From an uncultured Pseudomonadota bacterium (GTDB lineage: Bacteria > Pseudomonadota > Gammaproteobacteria > Methylococcales > Methylomonadaceae): a stretch of DNA of 64,000 nucleotides. Positions 47,297 to 55,803 of the stretch are shown piece by piece. The notes under the pieces were generated by a model. It was not told where the DNA came from. It did no database searches and was given only the letters and a program-made list of their open reading frames with translations. Position 1 is the stretch's first letter. The number at the start of each line of letters is the position of its first letter. A program made the position numbers and the translations under genes. The DNA lies in NCBI GenBank assembly GCA_903834465.1, contig CAILJB010000094.1, positions 1 through 64,000 on the forward strand, given 5' to 3'.

Positions 47297-49618
47297 ATGA
47301 AAACGAATATGCCAATTACAAATCGCGAAATTGTGATGAAACCGGGAACTATTCTGGTTACTCGAACGGATTTAAAAGGTTTAATTACGTTTGTAAATGA
47401 CGATTTTTTAGAAATTAGCGGTTATTCGCGTGATGAACTAATTGGTAAAAATCATAACATTGTACGACATCCTGATATGCCCGCTGTGATATTTGAAGAA
47501 ATGTGGAATACCTTAAAAAAAGGTAATCCGTGGCATCGCGTCATTAAGAATCGCACAAAATCCGGAGATTTTTACTGGGTAAGCGCGAATATCACGCCCG
47601 TTTTTGAAAATGCCGTCATACGCGAACACATGTCTGTTCGACATGCACCAAGTCGCACTGAAATTGATGCCGCCGACCAGTTATATCGTAAAGTAAACGA
47701 AAATAAAGCCACGCTGCATTCGACAGGTTTTAATGCCCTATGTAAATCTCTTCAAGAAATTGCCGCATGGAAAAAATTAACATTTGCTTCCAGTCTGTTT
47801 CTTGCGCCAAATGCGTTTTTGATGCAAAACCTGTTCAACGATGGCAGTTATGGTTTATTAGCAGGCGTTGCGACACTTTCTGTTCTCGGCGCAATGATTG
47901 TCACGCATGTCGTTAAAGACACCGAACGCTCTTTGGAAGAATCGATTGATAAACTGTATCAATTAAGTGCGAATAAATTTAGTAAATCCCTTAATTTAAG
48001 ACTCGATGATCAATTTGGCGATTTATTTCGGGCGATTTATGCAACGGGCGTTAAATTAGGTGATGATTTAGCACACGTTAAACAATCCAATTCCGAATCA
48101 TTGCGTATCATTCGCGGTTTAGAAACAGTGCAATCAAGTGTTTTGATTACTAATTCAAATTTTGAAATTATTTTTGTGAATTTAGCGGCGAAAAAATTAT
48201 TTGCGAATGCTGAAGCAGATATACGAAAACAATTGCCCAATTTCAGAGCCGATAAATTGCTTGGCACGAGCATCGATATTTTCCATACAAATCCCGCTTA
48301 TCAACGTAATTTATTAAGTAATTTGCGCGATTCAGTTACTGCCCATCTTGAATTAGCTGGTCGAACCATGCAAGTAATTGCACAACCTGTCATCGCTGAA
48401 AATGGCGAACATATTGGTTTTATCGCAGAATGGCAAGACCGAACGTTAGAAAAACAAACGGAACACGAAATTGAAGAACTCGTAAATTCAATTAAAGTCG
48501 GTGATTTAAGTGCGCGTATTAACGTAAACGATAAAGAAGGGTTTACTAAATCATTATCGATTAACATCAATGGCTTAACCGATGTGATTGAAAATGTATT
48601 TAATGACATCAATCGCGTCATTGAACAAATGGCAGGCGGGGATTTAACGCATAGCATTCATGCCGATTACCAAGGTACTTACGCGCAATGCAAAGACAAT
48701 ATCAACGATGCAATTGCCAAAATTAGTCAATTCATTATTCAAATTCGGGATGCCGCAGATTTCGTCAATAATTCGTCACAAGAAATGGCAAGTGGTAACA
48801 ATAATTTGTCACACCGTGTCGAGCAACAAGCTGGAAGCCTTGAAGAAACAGCAGCAAGTATGCACGAGTTGTCCAGTACCGTAAAAAGTAACGCGGAAAA
48901 TACGCAACAAGCTACTAACGTCGTACAAACGGCAACGCAACTCGCTGAAAAAGGCGGGGATGTGGTGAAATCGGCGATTACAGCAATGCAAGAAATTAAC
49001 GAAAGTAGTAATAGAATTGCCGAAATTATTGGTGTGATTGATGAAATTGCCTTCCAAACGAATTTGCTTGCCTTAAATGCGTCGGTGGAAGCGGCACGCG
49101 CGGGTGAGCAAGGACGCGGTTTTTCAGTTGTGGCTACCGAAGTAAGAAATTTAGCACAACGCAGTGCCACGGCTGCCCAACAAAGTAGTGAACTGATTCA
49201 GAATAGTGTACAAAAAGTTCGCGCTGGCACGGCATTTGTTAATGAAACAGGTGCGGCATTGATGGAAATTGTCGACAGTATTATTAAGGTCGGTGACATT
49301 GTGGGGCATATTACCGAATCGAGTAATGAGCAATCGGCAGGAATTAACCAAGTCAATCAAGCCGTTGCACAAATGGACGATATTACGCAGCAAAATGCCG
49401 CATTAGCTGAACAAGCCGCAGCCGGTAGTATGGCAATGAGCGAACAATCCGCCAACATGACAGAATTACTCAGTTTCTTCAAAGTCAGTGGAAAATCGGC
49501 ATCATCTGCTATACGTCAAAATGCCAGCACACCCATAAAATCGATTACTAAACCGAAATCCACTGCCTACGCCCCTTCATCAGCAAAAAATAGTGGCGAT
49601 GATTGGGAAGAGTTTTAA
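47297..49618 (+). CDS. Aer-like PAS chemoreceptor with C-terminal CheR/CheB tether
   Basis: 773 residues. N-terminal Aer-type PAS at about 15-125 (GLITFVNDDFLEISGYSRDE, NIVRHPDMPAVIFEEMW), which in this class usually binds FAD to sense redox or oxygen; two membrane segments around 165-205 without a periplasmic domain; a second PAS-like region at about 275-390; a HAMP-like region; the MCP signalling domain with the tip IAFQTNLLALNASVEAARAG; and the C-terminal DDWEEF, a WxxF-type pentapeptide that binds CheR/CheB/CheD in other bacteria. Located inside the che operon. Confidence 0.92.
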   Translation: MKTNMPITNREIVMKPGTILVTRTDLKGLITFVNDDFLEISGYSRDELIGKNHNIVRHPDMPAVIFEEMWNTLKKGNPWHRVIKNRTKSGDFYWVSANITPVFENAVIREHMSVRHAPSRTEIDAADQLYRKVNENKATLHSTGFNALCKSLQEIAAWKKLTFASSLFLAPNAFLMQNLFNDGSYGLLAGVATLSVLGAMIVTHVVKDTERSLEESIDKLYQLSANKFSKSLNLRLDDQFGDLFRAIYATGVKLGDDLAHVKQSNSESLRIIRGLETVQSSVLITNSNFEIIFVNLAAKKLFANAEADIRKQLPNFRADKLLGTSIDIFHTNPAYQRNLLSNLRDSVTAHLELAGRTMQVIAQPVIAENGEHIGFIAEWQDRTLEKQTEHEIEELVNSIKVGDLSARINVNDKEGFTKSLSININGLTDVIENVFNDINRVIEQMAGGDLTHSIHADYQGTYAQCKDNINDAIAKISQFIIQIRDAADFVNNSSQEMASGNNNLSHRVEQQAGSLEETAASMHELSSTVKSNAENTQQATNVVQTATQLAEKGGDVVKSAITAMQEINESSNRIAEIIGVIDEIAFQTNLLALNASVEAARAGEQGRGFSVVATEVRNLAQRSATAAQQSSELIQNSVQKVRAGTAFVNETGAALMEIVDSIIKVGDIVGHITESSNEQSAGINQVNQAVAQMDDITQQNAALAEQAAAGSMAMSEQSANMTELLSFFKVSGKSASSAIRQNASTPIKSITKPKSTAYAPSSAKNSGDDWEEF

Positions 49619-49667
49619 TTTAATAACTGAATAACGCCAACTAAATAATCCGTAGGGAATGACAGTC

Positions 49668-50189
49668 ATGACAACCGATGTACATAGTAAACAAATTGAA
49701 CAATTTTTGACCTTTGAACTCGCCAACGAAGTGTATGGCGTGGAAATTCTGAAAGTTCAAGAAATTAGGGGCTGGGAAGCGGTGCGCGTCATTCCCAATG
49801 CACCGTCTTTTATTAAAGGCGTATTGAATTTACGCGGTTCGGTGATTCCTATCGTTGATTTACGCGAACGGTTTTCACTTGAACATTGCGAATACACGCA
49901 CAAAACCGTCGTTATTGTGTTGTGCGTCAAACATCATCGCACTGATACATTTGTAATGGGTATTGTTGCCGATGCGGTTTCAGATGTGCTTGATATTAAA
50001 CGTAGCGAAATCAAAAAAGCTCCGAATTTTGGTTCGCAATTAGATACCCGTTATATGCGCGGTATGCACGTTTATAAGCAAAATATGATTATGTTATTAG
50101 ATGTGGATAAATTGCTTAATCCCGATGAAGTGGACGATATGGATGCCATTTCTGATTCTGTTTCTGCTGACTCGGAAGATTTTCTGTAA
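49668..50189 (+). CDS. cheW: Chemotaxis coupling protein CheW (second copy)
   Basis: 173 residues with the same blocks as the first CheW: LTFELANEVYGVEILKVQEI, VIPNAPSFIKGVLNLRGSVI and DLRERFSLEH. The ATG at 49668 lies nine bases from TAGGGA; an ATG nine bases earlier has no room for an RBS. It overlaps parA by one base (TAATG). Confidence 0.94.
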   Translation: MTTDVHSKQIEQFLTFELANEVYGVEILKVQEIRGWEAVRVIPNAPSFIKGVLNLRGSVIPIVDLRERFSLEHCEYTHKTVVIVLCVKHHRTDTFVMGIVADAVSDVLDIKRSEIKKAPNFGSQLDTRYMRGMHVYKQNMIMLLDVDKLLNPDEVDDMDAISDSVSADSEDFL

Positions 50190-50962
50190 TGACCAGATTA
50201 GTCGCCATTATTAACCAAAAAGGCGGGGTTGGAAAAACCACCACCACAGCGAATTTGTGCCACGCACTCGCTGAATTGGGCAAAAAAGTGACGGTTATTG
50301 ATTTTGATCCGCAAGGGCATTTAGCTGTTTCCTTTGGTCTCATTTCGCACAACGTAAGTGGCATTGATGCCGTAATGCTCAAAGAAAAAACCATCGAAGA
50401 ACAAGCATTACTAGTACGCGAAAATTTGCAACTCATTCCTGCTGGTTCACGATTGAAAGATGTTGAGCAAATGAGTAATACAGGCGCACCGCGTGGCGTA
50501 TTATTGCGTGATGCGTTGCGAGGTCAATTAACCGATCAAGATTTTGTCTTTATTGATTGCCCACCGTCATCGGGATTGCTAGTTGCAAATGCGTTAATTG
50601 CCACACGCGAAATTTTAGTACCGATGGCAAGTGATTTTCTTGCACTGCAAGGTTTGTCACATTTAATGGCAACGGTTAAACGTTTTGAAGGCGCATTAAA
50701 AAGACAATATAAACTGTCAGTCGTTATTTCACGTTATATGTCCACGCGCCGCATTTCCGGTCAGGTTTTAAATATTTTACTGTCGCACTTTCCAAATCAA
50801 GTGCTTTCAACAGTAATTCGTGAAACAGCGTTACTGGCAGAGTGTCCGAGTTTTGGACAAACCATTTTGGAATACAGTCCGAAAAGCCGTTCCGCAAGAG
50901 ATTTCCGTAACCTTGCCAATGATTTTCTTGAAGATAGGGTAATGACAAATGACAACAAATAA
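50189..50962 (+). CDS. parA: ParA-type ATPase of the chemotaxis cluster
   Basis: 257 residues. Deviant Walker A KGGVGKTT (residues 11-18), Walker A' DFDPQGHLA and FIDCPPSSGLL as Walker B. Chromosomal partition ParA proteins sit by parB; this one is instead between cheW and a STAS protein, as in the ParC/PpfA proteins that position chemoreceptor arrays. So its role is probably array placement at cell division. The stop lies 14 bases inside the next gene. Confidence 0.88.
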   Translation: MTRLVAIINQKGGVGKTTTTANLCHALAELGKKVTVIDFDPQGHLAVSFGLISHNVSGIDAVMLKEKTIEEQALLVRENLQLIPAGSRLKDVEQMSNTGAPRGVLLRDALRGQLTDQDFVFIDCPPSSGLLVANALIATREILVPMASDFLALQGLSHLMATVKRFEGALKRQYKLSVVISRYMSTRRISGQVLNILLSHFPNQVLSTVIRETALLAECPSFGQTILEYSPKSRSARDFRNLANDFLEDRVMTNDNK

Positions 50963-51668
50963 TTTAATTGGTTACGATCCATTAGCATGGATGGATGGCG
51001 AGGCTATCGAAGAGGAAGTACCACCCGCTCCTCCTGCTAAAAAAGTAACCAAATCCAGAGCAAAAGCCAAAGCAGAGCCTGTTGAAATTGCAGAAGAACC
51101 TGTTACAGTTGCTGTAGAAGACGAAGAACCTACCGCAGAATTATCGGAAGCTACTGTCGAGCCAATCGTTGACAATGTAGAAGCAAGCGTTGAAATGGAT
51201 GTGACCATCGATGAAGACGGCGACATTGAAATTTCTATTGAAGCAAATGAAGATGCTCATGTATCCGTCGAAATTTCTATTGATGCGCCACAAAGTGATG
51301 ACGAAGTCATCGATGCTATTGTCGAAGAGGTCACTGAGGAAGTCAGCGAAACATCTGTCGAAGAAGTTGCAAAAGCACCAGAAGAAAAAATCGAACCGCT
51401 TATTGAGTTAGGCGCAGATGCGACGATTAAAAACATTGCAAAACTTTACAGCACGATAAAACGCGCATTAGACGTTCACAATACGATTGAAATCAACGCT
51501 TCTGATGTAACAACCATCGATACTGCAACCTTGCAATTATTAGTTTCTCTAAAAAAAGATGCGCCGTGTTTGAATAAAACCATCGACATTATTTATCCTT
51601 CTGCACGCTTTATCGAATCGGCAAAATTGCTAGATTTGTTATCAATACTTGATGTAACTGAGTCTTAA
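50949..51668 (+). CDS. Acidic protein with C-terminal STAS domain
   Basis: 239 residues. A short conserved-looking N-terminus (LIGYDPLAWMDGE), then a strongly acidic Glu/Val/Ala linker at about 18-150, and a C-terminal STAS-like domain at about 155-235 (HNTIEINASDVTTIDTATLQ). STAS domains bind partners such as anti-sigma or kinase-like proteins; the phosphorylatable Ser/Thr would lie near VTTIDTATL. It overlaps parA by 14 bases, so it is likely its partner, filling the place of ParP in other systems; this is inference. Confidence 0.75.
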   Translation: MTTNNLIGYDPLAWMDGEAIEEEVPPAPPAKKVTKSRAKAKAEPVEIAEEPVTVAVEDEEPTAELSEATVEPIVDNVEASVEMDVTIDEDGDIEISIEANEDAHVSVEISIDAPQSDDEVIDAIVEEVTEEVSETSVEEVAKAPEEKIEPLIELGADATIKNIAKLYSTIKRALDVHNTIEINASDVTTIDTATLQLLVSLKKDAPCLNKTIDIIYPSARFIESAKLLDLLSILDVTES

Positions 51669-51704
51669 TGTGAGAAATCACCTCAAGGGAAATGCGTTAC
51701 TGAT

Positions 51705-52541
51705 ATGGCTATCGTAGAAAAAGAACGTGAGTTTAAATTTACCGTTGACGATTTCAATGTTTTAAGAAAATTATCGAACACATATTCTGGCATTCAAGTG
51801 CCAGATGAACGTTTTGATATGTTTTACTCTCGCCTGTCTAAACGTGTTAGAAAGTTAGGATTAAGAGATTTCAAAGAATATTGTCAGTATTTAAATAATC
51901 ATCCCGATGATGAATTTACGGAATTTATTAACGCGATTACGACCAACCTAACTTCTTTTTTTCGTGAACAACATCATTTTGATTATTTGCGGGATGTCGT
52001 CATTCCAGAATTATTGATGCGAAACAAAGCTACAAAACAAATTCGCATTTGGTCGGCAGGTTGCTCAACTGGTGAAGAACCTTATTCCATCGCGATGACG
52101 ATGTTGGAAAATATGCCTGCTGATTGGGATATTAAAATTCTAGCCACCGATTTAGATACTAATGTGTTACAAACCGCTTCTGATGGTATTTATACACAAG
52201 ACCGCGTCACAGATTTGTCACCTGATATTTTAAAACGTTGGTTTATGAAAAGTAAGTCATCGCCCAATCACGTCAAAGTTAAATCTGAATTGCAGCAAAT
52301 TATTCAATTTAAACAATTAAATCTCATGCAAGAATGGCCCATGAAAACGCCGTTTGATGTTATTTTTTGCCGCAACGTACTCATCTATTTCGATCGTGAA
52401 ACAAAAGCCACGCTAGCAAAACGATATGCTAAACTGTTGGTCAGTAAATCTTGGTTATTTATTGGACATTCAGAATCATTGAATCAAATTTGTAATGAAT
52501 TCGAATTAGTAGCAACCACCAGTTATAGAAAAAATACATAA
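51705..52541 (+). CDS. cheR: Chemoreceptor methyltransferase CheR
   Basis: 278 residues. N-terminal helical domain, SAM motif IWSAGCSTGEEPYSIAMTM, TDLDTNVLQTA, and the C-terminal DVIFCRNVLIYFD. It methylates glutamates in receptor signalling helices; the Aer-like receptor here ends in a tether motif that CheR proteins of one class bind. Five bases from cheD. Confidence 0.96.
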   Translation: MAIVEKEREFKFTVDDFNVLRKLSNTYSGIQVPDERFDMFYSRLSKRVRKLGLRDFKEYCQYLNNHPDDEFTEFINAITTNLTSFFREQHHFDYLRDVVIPELLMRNKATKQIRIWSAGCSTGEEPYSIAMTMLENMPADWDIKILATDLDTNVLQTASDGIYTQDRVTDLSPDILKRWFMKSKSSPNHVKVKSELQQIIQFKQLNLMQEWPMKTPFDVIFCRNVLIYFDRETKATLAKRYAKLLVSKSWLFIGHSESLNQICNEFELVATTSYRKNT

Positions 52542-52545
52542 ATAA

Positions 52546-53181
52546 ATGAGTTTAAGTCAAATTGATAGACCCTCCATTCGAGGTTTTGATCACGTCAATC
52601 GTTATTTAGACAGAGATCACGGCGTTATCGCAGCGAAAATATTACCCGGTGAATATTACGTTACGTCAGAAAATGAATTGATTACAACGGTGTTAGGATC
52701 GTGCATTTCGGCGTGTGTACGAGATAAAGAATCAGGGATTGGTGGGATGAATCATTTTATGCTGCCAGAAACTACTGAAGCAAAAATGAAACAAGGCAGC
52801 GATGCCATGATTGGTAATGCCACGCGCTATGGCAATTATGCGATGGAACATTTAATCAACACCATTTTATCAAACGGCGGTAAACGTAAAAATTTAGAAG
52901 TAAAAGTGTTTGGCGGGGGAAAAATTATTCCGACATTAAGCGATGTCGGTCAAAGTAACATCAATTTCATTTTGGATTATATTGACCAGGAAGGATTGTT
53001 ACTCGTTTCTCAAGATTTAGGGGATATTTATCCGCGCAAAGTCATTTATTTTCCGCAAACAGGAAAAGTCGGTATGAAGAAAATTCAAGATTTACATAAC
53101 GACACTATTGCACAACGTGAACGTCAATATTCAAGAAATATTAAAGATTTACCTGTCGAAGGTGATGTTGAGCTATTTTAG
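52546..53181 (+). CDS. cheD: Receptor glutamine deamidase CheD
   Basis: 211 residues. Catalytic Cys in TVLGSCISACVRD and His in GGMNHFMLPE, plus the FGGGKIIPTLSDVGQ region. It deamidates receptor glutamines and in some bacteria works with CheC or CheB. Start ATG is preceded by AAATA with little RBS signal, so coupling to cheR is likely. Confidence 0.95.
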   Translation: MSLSQIDRPSIRGFDHVNRYLDRDHGVIAAKILPGEYYVTSENELITTVLGSCISACVRDKESGIGGMNHFMLPETTEAKMKQGSDAMIGNATRYGNYAMEHLINTILSNGGKRKNLEVKVFGGGKIIPTLSDVGQSNINFILDYIDQEGLLLVSQDLGDIYPRKVIYFPQTGKVGMKKIQDLHNDTIAQRERQYSRNIKDLPVEGDVELF

Positions 53182-53228
53182 TGTCTGGTACAAAACGCAA
53201 ATAAAATTCCCATTTTTTAGAGTCATAT

Positions 53229-54302
53229 ATGAATAAAATCCGCGTTTTGATTGTTGACGATTCATTGTTAATTCGAAAAGTATTGACCAGTATACTCAGC
53301 ACCGCCCCCGATATTGAAGTGGTTGGAACGGCTGAAGATGCTTTTGTTGCAAGAGAGATGATTAAGCAACTCAACCCTAACGTACTGACGTTAGATATTG
53401 AAATGCCGCACATGGATGGCATTACGTTTTTGCGTAATTTGATGCGTTTACGTCCGATGCCGGTGGTCATGATTTCGACCTTGACCGAACACGGTGCAGA
53501 AGCCACATTAGATGCTTTGGCATTAGGCGCAGTCGATTTTGTATCAAAACCTAAAATTAACGCTGAAAATACATTAGCTGCTTATTCCGACGAAATTATT
53601 TCTAAAGTTCGCAGTGCAGCACGCACAAATGTGAGTGCAATGACATCGCGCGAACAACCACCGCCAGTTATAAAAGAAGTCGATAACGCCATGCAACGCA
53701 TCATTTCAGCACGGACAGTAGGCTTTAATAAAATTGTCGTGCTAGGTTCCTCTACGGGCGGCACGGAAGCGATTAAAGTGGTCATGAGAAATATGCCTGC
53801 GGACAGTCCGCCTATTTTAATTACCCAACATCTGCCTGCCGCGTTTAGTGAATCATTTGTTAATCATATTGATTCGATAACCCAAATGACCGCCAGTATT
53901 CCTGTGCATGGTCAAGTGGTGGAATGGGGCAATATTTACCTCGCACCCGGAACGCATCACATGGAAGTGATTCGTAGCAATAATCAATACGTTATTCAAC
54001 TACAAAATGGCGACCCCGTTAATCGTCATAAACCGTCCGTCGATGTGTTATTTCATGCGGCGGCAAAATGTGCAGGTGAAAATGCGGTATGCGTTTTGCT
54101 TACAGGAATGGGAGCAGACGGCGCGGTTGGCATGCAAGCCATGAAAGCCGCTGGGGCAAAAACAATTATTCAAGATGAAGCGTCGAGTGTGGTTTGGGGA
54201 ATGCCCGGTGCGGCATTTAAACTGGGTTGTGCCGATCATGTTGTGCCATTGGATGACATTGCCGCTAAAATTTTGACGCTGGTTAAATCCGGTTTGCGCT
54301 AA
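53229..54302 (+). CDS. cheB: Chemoreceptor methylesterase CheB
   Basis: 357 residues. Receiver at about 1-120 (VDDSLLIRKVL, LTLDIEMPHMDGITFLR, VDFVSKP) and the esterase domain at about 165-355 with Ser in LGSSTGGTEAIK, His in ITQHLPAAF and Asp in LLTGMGADGAVG. It removes methyl groups from receptors when phosphorylated by CheA. Confidence 0.96.
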   Translation: MNKIRVLIVDDSLLIRKVLTSILSTAPDIEVVGTAEDAFVAREMIKQLNPNVLTLDIEMPHMDGITFLRNLMRLRPMPVVMISTLTEHGAEATLDALALGAVDFVSKPKINAENTLAAYSDEIISKVRSAARTNVSAMTSREQPPPVIKEVDNAMQRIISARTVGFNKIVVLGSSTGGTEAIKVVMRNMPADSPPILITQHLPAAFSESFVNHIDSITQMTASIPVHGQVVEWGNIYLAPGTHHMEVIRSNNQYVIQLQNGDPVNRHKPSVDVLFHAAAKCAGENAVCVLLTGMGADGAVGMQAMKAAGAKTIIQDEASSVVWGMPGAAFKLGCADHVVPLDDIAAKILTLVKSGLR

Positions 54303-54361
54303 ACGAAAAACTGCTCGATTGACCAGCATTAACGCTATTATTTTCAAGTGAAAGAGACACT

Positions 54362-54970
54362 ATGAACAGTCAGACAAAATCACAATTTATTGCCGTTGCC
54401 TCGATTACGTCGGAATTGAGTGCGGTTATGGTCGTGGCAAAAGAAATTTCTTTAGCTGCTGCTAATGCGAAGGCAATTGCGTTTCGCGCAGGTGACAAAG
54501 CAAAAGGCTTTCAACCCATTACCGATTTTATTAACGAACTTGCTAAAGAAACAATTGAGTTAGTCACAAATATCAACGTGTACGCGCTGTTATTGTATCG
54601 TTTGACGGTGAACGAATATCGCCGCACTGCCGCGTACAATCGTTTTGAACAAGTGGCAAAACTCGCTGTTGGCGCAGAATATGCCGATTCGATGCAAGAA
54701 CCCATCGCTCAAGCAAAAACCATCATGCAAGATTGCCAACGCCAGTTTAAACGTGACGTGACGCAATTGTTGGGGCAATTAGAAGCGGTCATGCACCACG
54801 CGCGAGCGGCACGCGTTATTGCGGCGAACTCGCGAATTGAAGCCTCACAAGCAGGTGAATATTTGCAAAGTTTACAAGCCGTCGCAGAAAGTGTCGATAA
54901 AGCCGCACACACCATTCATGATAATGTGCAACGGTGTCGAATCGCATTATCGATTTATCGCAATAGTTAA
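54362..54970 (+). CDS. MCP-like protein with two degenerate hairpin-tip repeats
   Basis: 202 residues, all helical, with no signal peptide, membrane helix or sensor domain. Residues about 29-61 (ISLAAANAKAIAFRAGDKAK, then GFQPI..NELA) match the MCP signalling tip of the form LLALNASVEAARAGEQGRGF. Residues about 150-182 (ARVIAANSRIEASQAGEYLQ) are a second, weaker copy. A normal receptor monomer has one tip, so this looks like a soluble, minimal or decoy receptor fragment that could contact CheA/CheW. The next gene (ODP-like) starts 19 bp later, suggesting they work together. Confidence 0.7.
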   Translation: MNSQTKSQFIAVASITSELSAVMVVAKEISLAAANAKAIAFRAGDKAKGFQPITDFINELAKETIELVTNINVYALLLYRLTVNEYRRTAAYNRFEQVAKLAVGAEYADSMQEPIAQAKTIMQDCQRQFKRDVTQLLGQLEAVMHHARAARVIAANSRIEASQAGEYLQSLQAVAESVDKAAHTIHDNVQRCRIALSIYRNS

Positions 54971-54989
54971 AAAGAGGAGCATTATTTCC

Positions 54990-55718
54990 ATGAAAATGAC
55001 CAAGATTTACGAAGGAGCGCACCAATGGGTAATGTTTGGACGCGACGAAAATAAACCCGATAATATTATTGATAGCAATCAATACATTGTTCGGACTGCA
55101 AACAAATGTTTGTTGCTTGAACCAGGTGGCACGGAATTATTTGCGCCGATGATGGCAGCCGTTTTACATCATGCGCCTGTTGAACAAATCACCGATTTGT
55201 TTGCCTCACACCAAGACCCTGACGTGATTTCGTCATTGGGTTTGTGGGATCAAGCATTATCAAATGCAAAATTACACGCCCCTGCCCTTTGGGAAGGTTA
55301 TATTCGTCACTTTGGCTGTGAATCAATCGAATATGTGCCGATTCCTGATAATGGCGAAACGATTAAATTAGAATCGGTCGAGTTACAAATTATTCCCGCG
55401 CATTACTTGCATTCGCCTTGCAACTTCCATGTTTATGATCCTGTCGCTAAAATTTTAATGACCGGAAGCGTGGGGTCTGCTTGGGAAGGTGCGAACGCGC
55501 CTGTATTTGTCGAACGCTTTGATAGTCACGTTGAAAAAATGCGTTATTACCATCAACGTATGATGCCGTCGAACCAAGCTAAACGCGCGTGGATTGATCG
55601 CGTTAGAAATTTAGACATCGAAATTTTAGCCCCTCAACACGGTCGTATGTTTAAAGGCGACGATGTTAAACGTTTCTTAGATTGGTTTGACGCACTGCAA
55701 GTCGGTACGGGTGTGTAA
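54990..55718 (+). CDS. ODP-type metallo-beta-lactamase-fold oxygen/iron sensor protein
   Basis: 242 residues of the ODP family (oxygen-binding di-iron proteins related to the MBL part of FprA flavoproteins), some of which report O2 or Fe2+ to chemotaxis kinases. Putative ligands are seen in SHQDPD (His 74, Asp 76, Asp 78), AHYLHSPCNFHVYDP (His 138, 141, 147) and APQHGRM (His 217). The usual bridging Asp in the TGDxG motif is replaced by Ser 160 (TGSVGS). The ATG at 54990, after AAGAGGAG, avoids a 171-base extension overlapping the previous gene. Last gene of the che operon. Confidence 0.82.
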   Translation: MKMTKIYEGAHQWVMFGRDENKPDNIIDSNQYIVRTANKCLLLEPGGTELFAPMMAAVLHHAPVEQITDLFASHQDPDVISSLGLWDQALSNAKLHAPALWEGYIRHFGCESIEYVPIPDNGETIKLESVELQIIPAHYLHSPCNFHVYDPVAKILMTGSVGSAWEGANAPVFVERFDSHVEKMRYYHQRMMPSNQAKRAWIDRVRNLDIEILAPQHGRMFKGDDVKRFLDWFDALQVGTGV

Positions 55719-55753
55719 TTAGTTTTAGCAATTCGTGGTGAAATTGATAATAA

Positions 55754-55790
55754 AAAGCGGTATTCGTCAGAGTGTGGCGAATATCGCTTT
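55754..55790. terminator. Bidirectional terminator after the chemotaxis operon
   Basis: AAAGCGGTATTCG (55754-55766) pairs with CGAATATCGCTTT (55778-55790) over 13 bp with one G-U pair and an 11-base loop. It lies between convergent genes (odp-like and the ycgR-like gene) and is A/T-flanked on both sides, so it can serve both. Confidence 0.8.
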
Positions 55791-55803
55791 ATCTAAATTA
55801 CCA

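Noticed and set aside
54819-54989. 57-codon N-terminal extension of the ODP-like gene
   Set aside because: It overlaps the end of the MCP-like gene and is not like the family; a strong RBS precedes the internal ATG at 54990.
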